Notes under the pieces: generated by a model
What the model saw: only the letters and a program-made list of their open reading frames with translations
Databases searched by the model: none
What the model was told of the DNA's origin: nothing
Assembly (NCBI RefSeq): GCF_005048855.1
Contig: NZ_SUME01000007.1
Coordinates: 124,001 to 188,000 of the forward strand
Length of the DNA: 64,000 nucleotides
Direction: 5' to 3'
From: Sphingobacterium olei
GTDB lineage: Bacteria > Bacteroidota > Bacteroidia > Sphingobacteriales > Sphingobacteriaceae
Program-made: the position numbers and the translations under genes
Shown: piece by piece, positions 18,345 to 26,775 of the stretch
Layout: each line of letters starts with the position of its first letter
How positions within the stretch are numbered: position 1 is the first letter of the stretch

Positions 18345-19598
18345 TTAAAAAAGATTTAATTGCGTGCTTACCGCTTTGACATACTTGCTCGAGGAGCTGC
18401 TTAAGATAAAATGCTTTATTCTTTCCGATTGTTGGTCTGCATACCGCTGTATATAGCCATGGCAGGAAATAAAATACTTTGCCTTATTTATAGCGATTCC
18501 CAACTTTTGCAAATGCTCCAATCGTAGCTTTTCAAATTTACGTGCCGAAACGATCTTTTTCGCAGACCGTACACCTACACCCGGAATCCGCAATATCATT
18601 TCATAGGGAGCCCTATTCACGTCCACGGGGAATTTATCCATATTCCGTAATGCCCAGCTTAATTTGGGATCGATATCCAGATCCAGCAACGGGTTCGTAT
18701 CATTGACAATTTCATTCGCTTCAAACCCATAAAATCGCAGCAACCAATCCGTTTGATACAACCGGTTTTCCCTTACCAAAGGGACTTCAGTACCAATAGC
18801 AGGCAGCCTTAAATCGTTGGAAATAGGTACATAACCCGAGTAATACACCCTTTTCATTTTATAATGGGTATAAAAATGCTGTGCAGCATGTACAATCTGC
18901 AAGTCGCTTTCTTTCGCAGCTCCAATAATCATCTGCGTACTTTGGCCGGCGGGTGCAAATTTGGGCGTACTTTTGATGATTTTCTTTTCCTCTTTTGTCT
19001 GTAGGATTGTATTGCTAATATATTTTATTGGATGGATCATCTCCCGATGGTTTTTCTCAGGTGCCAGCAATTTCAATCCGGCTTCCGTCGGTATTTCCAG
19101 ATTAATACTCAGTCGATCCGCGTAAAGACCGGCTTCAAATATGAGCTCTTCCGAGGCCCCTGGAATAGTTTTCAGGTGGATATAACCATTAAAGTTGTGT
19201 TCCTTTCGGAGTTTTTTCGCAATTCTAACCAGGCGTTCCATTGTATAATCCGCATTTTGGAAGATACCCGAACTCAGAAATAAACCTTCAATATAGTTCC
19301 TTCGATAAAAGTTAATGGTAAGATCCACCACCTCCTGCACCGTAAAGGCAGCTCGTTTTACATCATTGGAACGACGTGACACGCAATAAGCACAATCAAA
19401 TATACAGTGATTCGTCAGTAGAATTTTGAGTAGGGATACGCAACGTCCATCTTCCGTATAGGTATGGCATATACCGGCTCCGGTATTTCCCAGTCCTTTA
19501 TCCTTATTTTTCCGATCACTCCCACTCGAGCTACAGCTTACATCATATTTGGCAGCATCTGCCAGAATTGAAAGCTTTTCCTGAATACGACTTCCCAT
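18345..19598 (-). CDS. TIGR03916-family radical SAM protein, putative DNA modification/repair
   Basis: The 417-residue protein carries the radical SAM cluster motif NHCIFDCAYC (Cys-x3-Cys-x2-Cys) and a C-terminal helix-hairpin-helix DNA-binding motif (RIPGVGVRSAKKIVSARKF). The N-terminal MGSRIQEKLSILADAAKYDVSC is typical. The combination of a radical SAM core with HhH and linkage to TIGR03915 defines a predicted DNA repair pair of unknown chemistry. It is the first gene of the two-gene unit and is divergent from ku. Confidence 0.85.
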   Translation of the reverse strand: MGSRIQEKLSILADAAKYDVSCSSSGSDRKNKDKGLGNTGAGICHTYTEDGRCVSLLKILLTNHCIFDCAYCVSRRSNDVKRAAFTVQEVVDLTINFYRRNYIEGLFLSSGIFQNADYTMERLVRIAKKLRKEHNFNGYIHLKTIPGASEELIFEAGLYADRLSINLEIPTEAGLKLLAPEKNHREMIHPIKYISNTILQTKEEKKIIKSTPKFAPAGQSTQMIIGAAKESDLQIVHAAQHFYTHYKMKRVYYSGYVPISNDLRLPAIGTEVPLVRENRLYQTDWLLRFYGFEANEIVNDTNPLLDLDIDPKLSWALRNMDKFPVDVNRAPYEMILRIPGVGVRSAKKIVSARKFEKLRLEHLQKLGIAINKAKYFISCHGYIQRYADQQSERIKHFILSSSSSKYVKAVSTQLNLF

Positions 19599-19738
19599 CT
19601 ATCCTTAATATTTTGGTAAAAATACTAAAATTATTAGTAATAAATAACTTTATTTCAAGAATGCTTATCCACCAAAAACTACGTATTACCAAACTTTTCA
19701 GTTCGCAGCTGGTTATCCTATAAAAATGAATTTTTAAG

Positions 19739-20497
19739 ATGAGAGCAATTTGGACAGGAGCTATAGGATTTGGTTTAGTCAATATTCCTATAAAGATATA
19801 CAGTGCCATACAGAACAGTCAGCTGGATTTCGACATGCTGGATCGCAAAGACCAATCGAATATTCGCTACAAAAGAGTAAACGAAAAAACGGGAAAAGAG
19901 GTTGAATGGGAAAATATTGTGAAGGGATATATGCTCAAAGAAAAATACGTGGTATTAGAAGAAGCTGATTTCGAAGATGCCATGCCCGATAAAAATAAGA
20001 TGATCAACTTACAGACATTTGTCAAAGAAGCTGATATTGACAGCATCTATTTTGACACACCCTATTATATGGAGCCACAAAAAGGCGGCGAAAAAGCCTA
20101 TTCCCTGTTGATGAAAGCATTGGAAAAAAGCAAGGCCGTAGGATTAAGCACCTTTGTTATGCGCACCATAGAAAACCTTGCTATCGTACGTCCGCACAAT
20201 GGCATATTACTCTTAAACAAACTCCGTTTTGAAGAAGAGATCAGATCTACAGCAGATTTAAAAGTGACCAATCAGCGTATTGCAAAACAAGAAATGGACA
20301 TGGCTCTGCAACTCATTAAGCAGAACAGTTCTGATTTTGATATTTCGGGTTATAAAAACGAGTACAGCAAGGCCTTATTGAAAATTATAAAACAAAAGGC
20401 GCAAGGAAAACGTGCTACTATTCGCAAGATTAATGTAGATAGAGAAAACACGAAAGCCTCCGAATTATTGGCTAAGTTAAAAGCAAGTTTAGCTTAG
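19739..20497 (+). CDS. ku: Ku protein, non-homologous end joining
   Basis: The 252-residue Ku-core protein starts MRAIWTGAIGFGLVNIPIKIYSA, the standard bacterial Ku opening, and ends in a lysine-rich tail. Bacterial Ku forms a homodimeric ring on DNA ends and recruits LigD. The ligD gene is convergent and the two overlap by four bases at their stop codons, so they are linked but not co-transcribed. Confidence 0.95.
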   Translation: MRAIWTGAIGFGLVNIPIKIYSAIQNSQLDFDMLDRKDQSNIRYKRVNEKTGKEVEWENIVKGYMLKEKYVVLEEADFEDAMPDKNKMINLQTFVKEADIDSIYFDTPYYMEPQKGGEKAYSLLMKALEKSKAVGLSTFVMRTIENLAIVRPHNGILLLNKLRFEEEIRSTADLKVTNQRIAKQEMDMALQLIKQNSSDFDISGYKNEYSKALLKIIKQKAQGKRATIRKINVDRENTKASELLAKLKASLA

Positions 20498-22998
20498 AAC
20501 TTCTCCAGTGCCTTCTTCAGATTTACTTTTTCGCTAAAGATGTCCGCCCAGGGATCCTGGGTCGTGGAAACACGTTGCAATACCGTTTCTATTGTAAACC
20601 GTTGGATTTCCAGATTACCGTCAACCTCACTCCATGCCAAAGGTGTTGACACCGTAGCACCTGGCTTAGGTCGTACAGAATAGGGGGCAGCGATGGTCTG
20701 GCCTTTCTTATTTTGCATATAATCCAAATAAATTTTGTTTTTGCGCTTTGTAGGGGAACGCTCAAGACTCGTTGTTTCGCCGTGACGTTCGTGAACCAAT
20801 TCGGCTACCATCTGAATAAATCCACGGGCAAGTTCATAATCATACTGTCCACCCAGATAGATATAAATATGGAGCCCCGTTGAGCCAGATGTTTTAATAT
20901 AACTATTCACACCGGCATAATCTAAAATTTCATGCGCTGTCAATGCGACTGCCACCACCTCTTCAAAAGCAACACCGTTCGGATCCAGATCCAGTACCGC
21001 AAAATCCGGCCTTTGCTTCCGTCTATACGTCGATAGCCAAGGATTAATTTCGATAGACCCCATATTAGCCATCCATAGCAAAGTTGCCTCGTTATTGCAT
21101 ATCAGGTAATTAACCGTATCACCGGTGTTCTCGGATGCGAGCGGAACTGTTTTAAGCCAGGATGGAATAGAATCTGTATCCATATCCTTTTGAAAAAAAC
21201 CAGATTCTAAAATACCGTTCGGAAAGCGATTTAAGGAGATTGGCTTATCTTTTAGGTATGGTAAGATCAGTGGTGCCATAGATTCATAGTAATCCAGCAT
21301 CTCCCCTTTCGTAATCCCCTCATCCGGCCAATATATTTTTTTCTGGTTGGTCAATTTGAGTTTTATCCGACCATATGTCACTTCACGTTCGTTCAGCACA
21401 TCTTTGATCGGTATCACCCGTTTTATTTCTGCAATAGTTTTATCATTTCGCAATGATTTAAATACCGGATGACGCATATGTTGATCCCTTGTCCATTCCG
21501 AAAAAGAGATTTCCGCAATCAGTTTTGGTTTTATCCAGGTTACCTTGCGCTCGTTTGCAATCGCTACCTTTTTATCAAAGGGTTTCTTCGTTTCAGGTAC
21601 CCGCTTAATCTTATCAAATATTTCATGAAGATTCTGTTCCTTAAAACCCGTTCCTACATTTCCCACGTATACCAGTCCATCATCACCTTGCACGGCAAGC
21701 ACGAGCGCTCCGAAAGCTGAGCGGGAACCTTCTGGCTTTGTGTAACCTACGATAATCGCTTCCTGAGATTGCTGGAACTTAATTTTCCGCCAAAAAGAAG
21801 TACGCTTTCCCGAAAGATACTTGCTACTGATTTCTTTGGCCAATATGCCTTCCCATCCTTCTTCGCTCGCTTTTTTCACAGATTTTTCGAATGTAAAATC
21901 CATAGATTCTACCAGACGTAGCTGCGCATGTTTATATTTAGTGAGTAACATATTTACCAGATCCCTCCGTTCGGACAATTCGAAATCCCGCAAATCGTTT
22001 CCATCCAGGGCAAGCACATCAAACACATAATAATACAATTGATATTTAGCCGGGAGAGGTTCACCGTGCTGCAACAGTTGAAAAGCACTTTTTTTCTTAT
22101 GGTCTTCTATCACCAGTTCACCATCGAGAACGACATGGCGGTCAATATTCTCCAAGGCAGTTACAATCGACGGATACTGTTTATTGAAACTTACGCCATT
22201 ACGTGATATCAGGTTTATTTTTTTCTTGTTAATTTCGGCTATAGCGCGGAAACCGTCCAATTTACGTTCGAACAACCATTCCCCTTCATCGGGAACCGTT
22301 TCGGACAACGTAGCTAGCATCGGCGAAGTAATTTTGGAATCCGAAGAGATTTCCTCTTCAGGAGGCATGGCGCCTTTATTTTTACCGGTTTTAGTCTTTG
22401 TTACCGTTTCAGCTTTGCTCCCCTTGCGGCTTTTCTTATAATCAATACCATGTCTTTTGATCTTTTCATTCACCAGGTCTTCTGCATTAAAGTCATCCTC
22501 TACAGCATATTTATCCCGGTGTTTGATAAGGAGCCAGGCATTGTCTTCCGAACTTTTAATTTTTACTAGAGCAAATTCTCCCTTCAGGATCTTACCTTTT
22601 AATATAACTTTAACACTTCCCTTTTCAAGTTCTTCCAATAAGCCCTTTTCACCACCCTTTTTATCGATAGGTTCGTAGCTGCCTTGATCAAAGATGGAAA
22701 CACTGCCATATCCGTAATTTCCCTTCGGTATATCACCTTCGAAGCTGCCATAACTTATTGGATGATCCTCGACCATTACTGCCAACCGTTTATCCTCCGG
22801 GTTTAAAGAAGGTCCTTTTGGCACCGCCCAGCTCTTGAGTACGCCATCCATCTCCAGTCGAAAATCATAGTGAAGGCGTGAAGCATGATGTCGCTGTACC
22901 ACGAAACGTAATTTTGCCGTCGATTTCTTTGTTGTGCCTTTCGGCTCGGAAGTCTTACTGAAATCTCTTTTCGTATTATATTTATCGAGCTCTGCCAT
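20494..22998 (-). CDS. ligD: Multifunctional ATP-dependent DNA ligase LigD
   Basis: The 834-residue NHEJ enzyme has three modules. The phosphoesterase comes first (about 20-190; RHHASRLHYDFRLEMDG, VEDHPISYGSFEGDIPKG), then the ATP-dependent ligase (about 220-530; KLDGFRAIAEI with the nucleotidyl lysine), then the polymerase/primase (about 545-834; AVLDLDP metal site and TSGSTGLHIYI). This PE-Lig-Pol order is known from several bacteria and differs from the Mycobacterium Pol-PE-Lig order. It works with the Ku encoded convergently. Confidence 0.95.
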   Translation of the reverse strand: MAELDKYNTKRDFSKTSEPKGTTKKSTAKLRFVVQRHHASRLHYDFRLEMDGVLKSWAVPKGPSLNPEDKRLAVMVEDHPISYGSFEGDIPKGNYGYGSVSIFDQGSYEPIDKKGGEKGLLEELEKGSVKVILKGKILKGEFALVKIKSSEDNAWLLIKHRDKYAVEDDFNAEDLVNEKIKRHGIDYKKSRKGSKAETVTKTKTGKNKGAMPPEEEISSDSKITSPMLATLSETVPDEGEWLFERKLDGFRAIAEINKKKINLISRNGVSFNKQYPSIVTALENIDRHVVLDGELVIEDHKKKSAFQLLQHGEPLPAKYQLYYYVFDVLALDGNDLRDFELSERRDLVNMLLTKYKHAQLRLVESMDFTFEKSVKKASEEGWEGILAKEISSKYLSGKRTSFWRKIKFQQSQEAIIVGYTKPEGSRSAFGALVLAVQGDDGLVYVGNVGTGFKEQNLHEIFDKIKRVPETKKPFDKKVAIANERKVTWIKPKLIAEISFSEWTRDQHMRHPVFKSLRNDKTIAEIKRVIPIKDVLNEREVTYGRIKLKLTNQKKIYWPDEGITKGEMLDYYESMAPLILPYLKDKPISLNRFPNGILESGFFQKDMDTDSIPSWLKTVPLASENTGDTVNYLICNNEATLLWMANMGSIEINPWLSTYRRKQRPDFAVLDLDPNGVAFEEVVAVALTAHEILDYAGVNSYIKTSGSTGLHIYIYLGGQYDYELARGFIQMVAELVHERHGETTSLERSPTKRKNKIYLDYMQNKKGQTIAAPYSVRPKPGATVSTPLAWSEVDGNLEIQRFTIETVLQRVSTTQDPWADIFSEKVNLKKALEKF

Positions 22999-23157
22999 AT
23001 AGAAAGAACAAATAGCGAAAAATTTTGTTTATAACACTAATTTTAACTCCCCATGGTCTTTATCATCGCACGCTGGGTTACCTATTGGCGTCTTAAAGCT
23101 GGGTCGCATACCGCTTTATTCGCTTTTTAAAAAAAAATAAAATATTTTAAAAAAACA
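22999..23157. other. Intergenic region upstream of ligD
   Basis: This holds the ligD promoter region on the minus strand and leads into the candidate small transcript at 23158. I see no open frame in it. Confidence 0.4.
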
Positions 23158-23189
23158 TTTGGTTCGTATTAAAAATAAACATACCTTTG
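23158..23189 (+). promoter_or_regulatory. Promoter of a candidate short transcript upstream of rpsF
   Basis: TTTG at 23158-23161 and TACCTTTG at 23182-23189, 20 bases apart, match the Bacteroidota -33/-7 consensus. There is no coding frame before the terminator 40 bases downstream, so it would drive an RNA of only about 65 bases or an attenuated leader. Confidence 0.6.
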
Positions 23190-23195
23190 CACCAT

Positions 23196-23263
23196 CATAA
23201 TTTAGGTTTATAATTGGTTAGTAAAGGTTTTCATTCTCCCCGTTTGAAAACCTTTCTTTTTTT
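23196..23263 (+). ncRNA. Candidate small RNA or transcription-attenuated leader of the rpsF operon
   Basis: A consensus promoter ends at 23189 and a strong terminator occupies 23223-23263, leaving a transcript of about 65 bases with no open frame. Either it is a free-standing small RNA, or it is a leader whose terminator must be read through to reach rpsF, which also has its own promoter at 23330. The family is unknown to me. Confidence 0.4.
23223..23263 (+). terminator. Strong terminator/attenuator hairpin
   Basis: AAAGGTTTTC and GAAAACCTTT form a perfect 10-bp stem with a 13-base loop, followed by C and seven T. Confidence 0.8.
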
Positions 23264-23329
23264 AGATCTATTTGGTTTAGTAATTTCGAAAATAGGATTC
23301 AATATCAAAAAAAGTTTACCCTTACCTTA

Positions 23330-23358
23330 TTGATTTGTAAAATATTTTTTTAACTTTG
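23330..23358 (+). promoter_or_regulatory. Promoter of rpsF-rpsR-rplI
   Basis: TTG at 23330-23332 and TAACTTTG at 23351-23358 with 18 bases between them fit the -33/-7 consensus. The leader to the rpsF ATG is about 45 bases. Confidence 0.65.
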
Positions 23359-23407
23359 CACTTCCGTATACACGGAACAATTTTAAATTAAAATAATTAT
23401 TTAAACA

Positions 23408-23776
23408 ATGCAACAGTACGAATCTGTCATCATTCTTACCCCGTTGCTTTCAGAGGATGCCGCGAAAGAAACAATCGCAAAATTCAAAAGTATCCTAACA
23501 GAAGGCGGAGCCGAAATTATCGCAGAAGATAATTGGGGTTTGAGAAAATTAGCGTATCCAATCCAGAAAAAATCTACTGGGTTTTATCACTTAACTGAAT
23601 TCAAGGCTCCAGGTGAATTAATTAAAAAATTAGAGCTTGAATACAAGCGTGACGAACGCGTAATGCGCTTCTTAACGATCTCTCTAGACAAGCATGCAAT
23701 TGCTTATAGTGAGAAAAAACGTAGCGGTGCATTCAACAAAAAAGCAGAAACTAAAACTGAGGAGGTAGCAAAATAA
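23408..23776 (+). CDS. rpsF: 30S ribosomal protein bS6
   Basis: The 122-residue protein starts MQQYESVIILTPLLSEDAAKE and contains NWGLRKLAYPIQKKSTGFY, the bS6 core, with RDERVMRFLTISLD near the end. The C-terminal tail is lysine- and glutamate-rich (KAETKTEEVAK), usual for Bacteroidota. It binds 16S rRNA as a dimer with bS18. Its stop codon overlaps the rpsR start (TAATG at 23774-23778), implying coupled translation. Confidence 0.97.
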   Translation: MQQYESVIILTPLLSEDAAKETIAKFKSILTEGGAEIIAEDNWGLRKLAYPIQKKSTGFYHLTEFKAPGELIKKLELEYKRDERVMRFLTISLDKHAIAYSEKKRSGAFNKKAETKTEEVAK

Positions 23777-24039
23777 TGGCGAACGAAAACATCCAATACG
23801 TGACTGCTCCTAAAGTAGAGGACAACCGTAAAAAATATTGTCGTTTCAAAAAGAACGGTATCAAGTATATCGACTACAAAGACGCAAACTTCTTATTAAA
23901 GTTTGTAAATGATCAAGGTAAAATTTTACCTCGTCGTTTAACTGGTACATCATTGAAATTTCAACGTAAAGTAGCTCAAGCCGTGAAACGTGCGCGTATC
24001 ATCGGACTTATGCCTTACGTAACTGATTCATTAAAATAA
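23776..24039 (+). CDS. rpsR: 30S ribosomal protein bS18
   Basis: The 87-residue protein has KKYCRFKKNGIKYIDYKD and the bS18 signature LPRRLTGTSLKFQRKVAQAV, then RARIIGLMPYV. It is the assembly partner of bS6 and is translationally coupled to rpsF through a TAATG overlap; GAGGT lies just upstream of its ATG. Confidence 0.97.
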   Translation: MANENIQYVTAPKVEDNRKKYCRFKKNGIKYIDYKDANFLLKFVNDQGKILPRRLTGTSLKFQRKVAQAVKRARIIGLMPYVTDSLK

Positions 24040-24052
24040 GGAGGATACGATA

Positions 24053-24496
24053 ATGGAAGTTATATTAAAACAAGATGTTAAACACCTTGGAGAGAAAGAC
24101 GATATCGTAGTAGTAAAACCGGGTTACGGTCGCAACTACCTTATTCCTCAAGGATTTGCTACATTAGCAACAACATCAGCAAAAAAGGTGTTGGCTGAGA
24201 ATATCAAACAAGCTCAGTTCAAACAAGATAAAATTAAAAAAGATGCTACAGAGTTAGCTACTAAATTAGAAAGTGTTAAACTTTCAATCGGTGCTAAAGC
24301 AGGTGAATCTGGAAAAATCTTTGGTAAAGTAAACAGCATCCAAATTGCAGATGCGTTGAAAGCTCAAGGTTATGAAGTAGATCGCCGTCGTATCACATTT
24401 GAAGAAGAGCCTAAAACTCTTGGTGAATACGTAGCAAACTTAAACTTACACAAAGAAGTGAAAGTTCAAGTTCCTTTCGAAGTAGTAGGCGAATAA
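24053..24496 (+). CDS. rplI: 50S ribosomal protein bL9
   Basis: The 147-residue protein has the bL9 N-terminal signature (MEVILKQDVKHLGEKDDIVVVKPGYGRNYLIPQGFA), a long central helix and the C-terminal rRNA-binding domain. An AAGGAGG ribosome site at 24038-24044 lies 8 bases before the ATG; such strong Shine-Dalgarno sites are uncommon in Bacteroidota, where most genes lack them. It is the last gene of the rpsF-rpsR-rplI operon. Confidence 0.97.
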   Translation: MEVILKQDVKHLGEKDDIVVVKPGYGRNYLIPQGFATLATTSAKKVLAENIKQAQFKQDKIKKDATELATKLESVKLSIGAKAGESGKIFGKVNSIQIADALKAQGYEVDRRRITFEEEPKTLGEYVANLNLHKEVKVQVPFEVVGE

Positions 24497-24513
24497 TTAT
24501 ATTCAGTCTTAAC

Positions 24514-24557
24514 ATCATAAAAAAGGAGACAACGCAAGTTGTCTCCTTTTTTATGAT
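24514..24557 (+). terminator. Terminator of the ribosomal protein operon
   Basis: A perfect 20-bp stem, from ATCATAA at 24514 to ATGAT at 24557, surrounds a GCAA tetraloop. It contains AGGAGACAAC / GTTGTCTCCT and a T6 run. It lies 18 bases past the rplI stop. Confidence 0.92.
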
Positions 24558-24683
24558 CACTTTCGTATATGCTATTGGACACAAATGAAACTAATACTTG
24601 TAAAAAAACCACAAGTTATCTAAGTTTGTAGAATAACCGAGCTTACTAACCCGGAGAACACAGGCGGGCTCATCAAATATTAT

Positions 24684-24998
24684 ATGCATATGAAACCAAA
24701 AACTATTATCATAGCTGTATTGTTAGCAATCGTCGCGATCGTTTTATTCAATAACAAAGAAGAAAGCTCATTTTGGTTTTTTGGCGACATCCGTACATCC
24801 AAGCTGTTGATCCTTGGTGTATTTTTTTTAATAGGGGTTATTACAGGAGGTATCATCTTCCGTCGTAAGAAGGCACATCCGAAAGAATATGGGGTGACGA
24901 ATCCGAACACACCAATCGCTCCTACCCCACTAGACGAGCATCCCTATTCCCCATCCAATCTATCAGATGAGGACAGAGAATATATTAGAAGAGATTAG
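24684..24998 (+). CDS. Small membrane protein, LapA-like (DUF1049-type)
   Basis: The 104-residue protein has two transmembrane segments (about residues 5-22 and 40-58) separated by a short FNNKEESSFWFFGDI loop, followed by a basic FRRKKAHP stop-transfer and a proline-rich, acidic tail. The double-helix layout with an F/W-rich loop resembles LapA/DUF1049 proteins of the inner membrane, involved in envelope assembly. An in-frame start two codons later (MKPKTIIIAV) is possible. Nothing adjacent on its strand clarifies its role. Confidence 0.6.
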   Translation: MHMKPKTIIIAVLLAIVAIVLFNNKEESSFWFFGDIRTSKLLILGVFFLIGVITGGIIFRRKKAHPKEYGVTNPNTPIAPTPLDEHPYSPSNLSDEDREYIRRD

Positions 24999-25004
24999 AA
25001 CACG

Positions 25005-25036
25005 AAGAAAAAGGAAACCTAAGCTTCCTTTTTCTT
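25005..25036. terminator. Bidirectional terminator
   Basis: AAGAAAAAGGAA and TTCCTTTTTCTT form a 12-bp stem with an 8-base loop. It separates the convergent LapA-like gene and the Arc-like gene. Confidence 0.75.
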
Positions 25037-25220
25037 ATTCTACCGTACCATCGTTCGCTTTCTTAACCTCGGCACCCCGTTTCTTACGTCCAGCCTGCTG
25101 TAAACTTTGATTTATCAAGTATTCAATCTGTCCGTTCACACTTCGGAATTCATCGTGTGCCCACTTTTCCAAAAGTTTATACGTTTCATCATCTATCCGT
25201 ACCACAAAACTTTTTTTCAT
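25035..25220 (-). CDS. Arc-like ribbon-helix-helix protein
   Basis: This 61-residue protein, starting MKKSFVVRIDDETYKLLEKWA, fits the ribbon-helix-helix Arc family (beta strand SFVVRID, helix A, turn SVNGQ, helix B IEYLINQSL). It begins 21 bases after the SPFH gene on the same strand. SPFH proteins are often encoded with such a small Arc-like partner; whether it binds DNA is unknown. Confidence 0.8.
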   Translation of the reverse strand: MKKSFVVRIDDETYKLLEKWAHDEFRSVNGQIEYLINQSLQQAGRKKRGAEVKKANDGTVE

Positions 25221-25241
25221 TTCATTGAAAACTAAAAATTA

Positions 25242-26111
25242 CTAATTGTACAATGTTCCGGCATTTACTATTGGCTGAACAGATCTTTCCCCACACAATA
25301 CCACCATCAGATTGCTTACCATTGCCGCTTTGCGTTCATCGTCCAATTCTACGATATTTTCTTCTGAAAGTCTTTTAAGTGCCATGTCTACCATCCCCAC
25401 TGCGCCTTCTACAATTTTCGCCCGCGCGGCCACTATAGCAGACGCCTGTTGCCGTTGAAGCATGGCTCCAGCAATCTCGGAAGCGTACGCCAAGTGACTT
25501 ATGCGCGCTTCCTCTACCACGATACCAGCCTTAGACAGGCGTTCCGTCAGCTCGTTTTCTAAAATGTGGTTTACATCGACTCCACCGCCGCGCAGCGTAA
25601 TCTCCGCTTGATCATCTTCAAAATCATCGTATGCAAAACTTCCCGCCAGATGACGAACCGCAGCCTCACTCTGTACACGTACGTAATCGCCATACCTTTC
25701 TACATCATAAGCCGCCTTATACGTGTCTCCGACCTTCCATACAATCACTGCACCTATTTCAATTGGATTCCCAATTTTGTCATTTACTTTTAATGTCTGT
25801 CCTTGCAAATTTTCTGAACGCAAGCTTATCCGCGTTGCCGAATAGAGTGGATTAACAAAAAACAATCCATTGTCTTTCACCGTTCCTACATATTTCCCAA
25901 AAAAGTTGAGTACTCTCGAATGATTAGGTTGCACAATGATGATCCCTTTCAGAATCACAATCACAACTACAAGCATCAGTACAAATAATATTCCATACCA
26001 ACTGGTTTTATCATTTACCAGTTGCACGACCGAATAAACAGCAACCATGGCTGCCAACACTCCAATTCCTAATGCGGAATACCCTGAAGTAGGTTTAATA
26101 ATCTTTTCCAT
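25242..26111 (-). CDS. SPFH/band-7 domain membrane protein
   Basis: The 289-residue protein has two N-terminal transmembrane segments, an SPFH domain with IVQPNHSRVLNFFGKYVGTVKDNGLFFVNPL, and a helical C-terminus with ASEIAGAMLQRQQASAIVAARAKIVEGAVGMVD. SPFH proteins form large membrane-bound oligomers. It is the first gene of a two-gene unit with the Arc-like gene. Confidence 0.88.
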   Translation of the reverse strand: MEKIIKPTSGYSALGIGVLAAMVAVYSVVQLVNDKTSWYGILFVLMLVVVIVILKGIIIVQPNHSRVLNFFGKYVGTVKDNGLFFVNPLYSATRISLRSENLQGQTLKVNDKIGNPIEIGAVIVWKVGDTYKAAYDVERYGDYVRVQSEAAVRHLAGSFAYDDFEDDQAEITLRGGGVDVNHILENELTERLSKAGIVVEEARISHLAYASEIAGAMLQRQQASAIVAARAKIVEGAVGMVDMALKRLSEENIVELDDERKAAMVSNLMVVLCGERSVQPIVNAGTLYN

Positions 26112-26327
26112 ATAATTTAAATTAACTGCGTAACGTATTAAAATTTGATACTATTTTGATATCACTAATATATCATAATAAATTAATATTTCCTAATCAA
26201 ATTTATCTATTTTTAATCGCATGGATTAAATACTGTGTCATTGTTTTAAAACTCCGTAAAAACGAAAAATTTAACCTTTTTAAAATGAGAAAGTTCAGTT
26301 AAACAATCCAAAAAAAGTTATTTTTTA
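26112..26327. other. Intergenic region between the SPFH gene and tRNA-Lys
   Basis: AT-rich sequence without an open frame. It must contain the minus-strand SPFH promoter; the tRNA-Lys promoter begins at 26328. Confidence 0.4.
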
Positions 26328-26358
26328 TTTGTACATAAAAGGAAAAACCCTACCTTTG
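26328..26358 (+). promoter_or_regulatory. Promoter of tRNA-Lys
   Basis: TTTG at 26328-26331 and TACCTTTG at 26351-26358 with 19 bases between them match the Bacteroidota consensus. The tRNA starts 42 bases after the -7 box. Confidence 0.7.
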
Positions 26359-26399
26359 CATCACTTCAAACAATGAAGGATAATTCAATACAGAATTAG

Positions 26400-26472
26400 G
26401 ATTCCGTAGCTCAGCTGGTAGAGCAATACACTTTTAATGTATGGGTCCTGGGTTCGAATCCCAGCGGGATCA
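26400..26472 (+). tRNA. tRNA-Lys(TTT)
   Basis: The 73-base gene has the acceptor stem GATTCCG / CGGGATC (one T-G pair) with discriminator A, the D-arm AGCTCAGCTGGTAGAGCA, the anticodon loop CTTTTAA giving TTT, and the T-arm CTGGGTTCGAATCCCAG. CCA is not encoded. Its 3' end recurs at 26603-26619 and at 53923-53930. Confidence 0.95.
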
Positions 26473-26529
26473 CAACAAAAAGCTCAATCGAAAGATTGGG
26501 CTTTTTTTGTATCCCCATGGGATGAGAAC
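26466..26529 (+). repeat. Island-end repeat, left copy: tRNA-Lys tail plus flank
   Basis: From GGGATCAC at the tRNA end through the terminator to ATGGGATGAGAAC, 64 bases recur at 53923-53984 with a handful of changes and a small gap. The match extends beyond the hairpin on both sides, so it is not just a shared terminator. It is the putative left attachment-site relic. Confidence 0.75.
26477..26508 (+). terminator. Terminator of tRNA-Lys
   Basis: AAAGCTCAATC and GATTGGGCTTT form a stem with a GAAA tetraloop and a T7 run. The same hairpin sequence is reused at 53932 and 61767. Confidence 0.85.
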
Positions 26530-26602
26530 GAAGCGTTGGGATGGGTTCGAACTTAAGCGAAGCTCGTTGCGGAATAGCGTGCGGGAATCGAGGGGCGCAA
26601 CT

Positions 26603-26619
26603 AATCCCAGCGGGATCAC
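26603..26619 (+). repeat. Second copy of the tRNA-Lys 3' end
   Basis: AATCCCAGCGGGATCAC repeats 26457-26473 exactly, 146 bases downstream, with no 5' half of a tRNA in front. A new terminator follows directly. It has the same layout as the tRNA-Ser duplication at 17503. Confidence 0.85.
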
Positions 26620-26623
26620 TTAA

Positions 26624-26654
26624 GGAGACGATCAATTTTGATTGTCTCTTTTTT
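26624..26654 (+). terminator. Terminator after the duplicated tRNA-Lys tail
   Basis: GAGACGATCA and TGATTGTCTC pair (one G-T) with a 4-base loop and run into T6. Confidence 0.75.
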
Positions 26655-26775
26655 ATTTCCATCAACTTATTGTTTTTCAAAGATTTACTTTGATGTTTTT
26701 GCTTATTACATTGGTTCGACATCTATAATCGTCGAATATTATCTATCTGTGAAAACATGATTAAGCAAATCGTAA

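Noticed and set aside
26411..26722. Minus-strand frame over tRNA-Lys ending LGFEPRTHTLKVYCSTS
   Set aside because: It translates the tRNA itself in reverse and the terminator; no gene is expected there.
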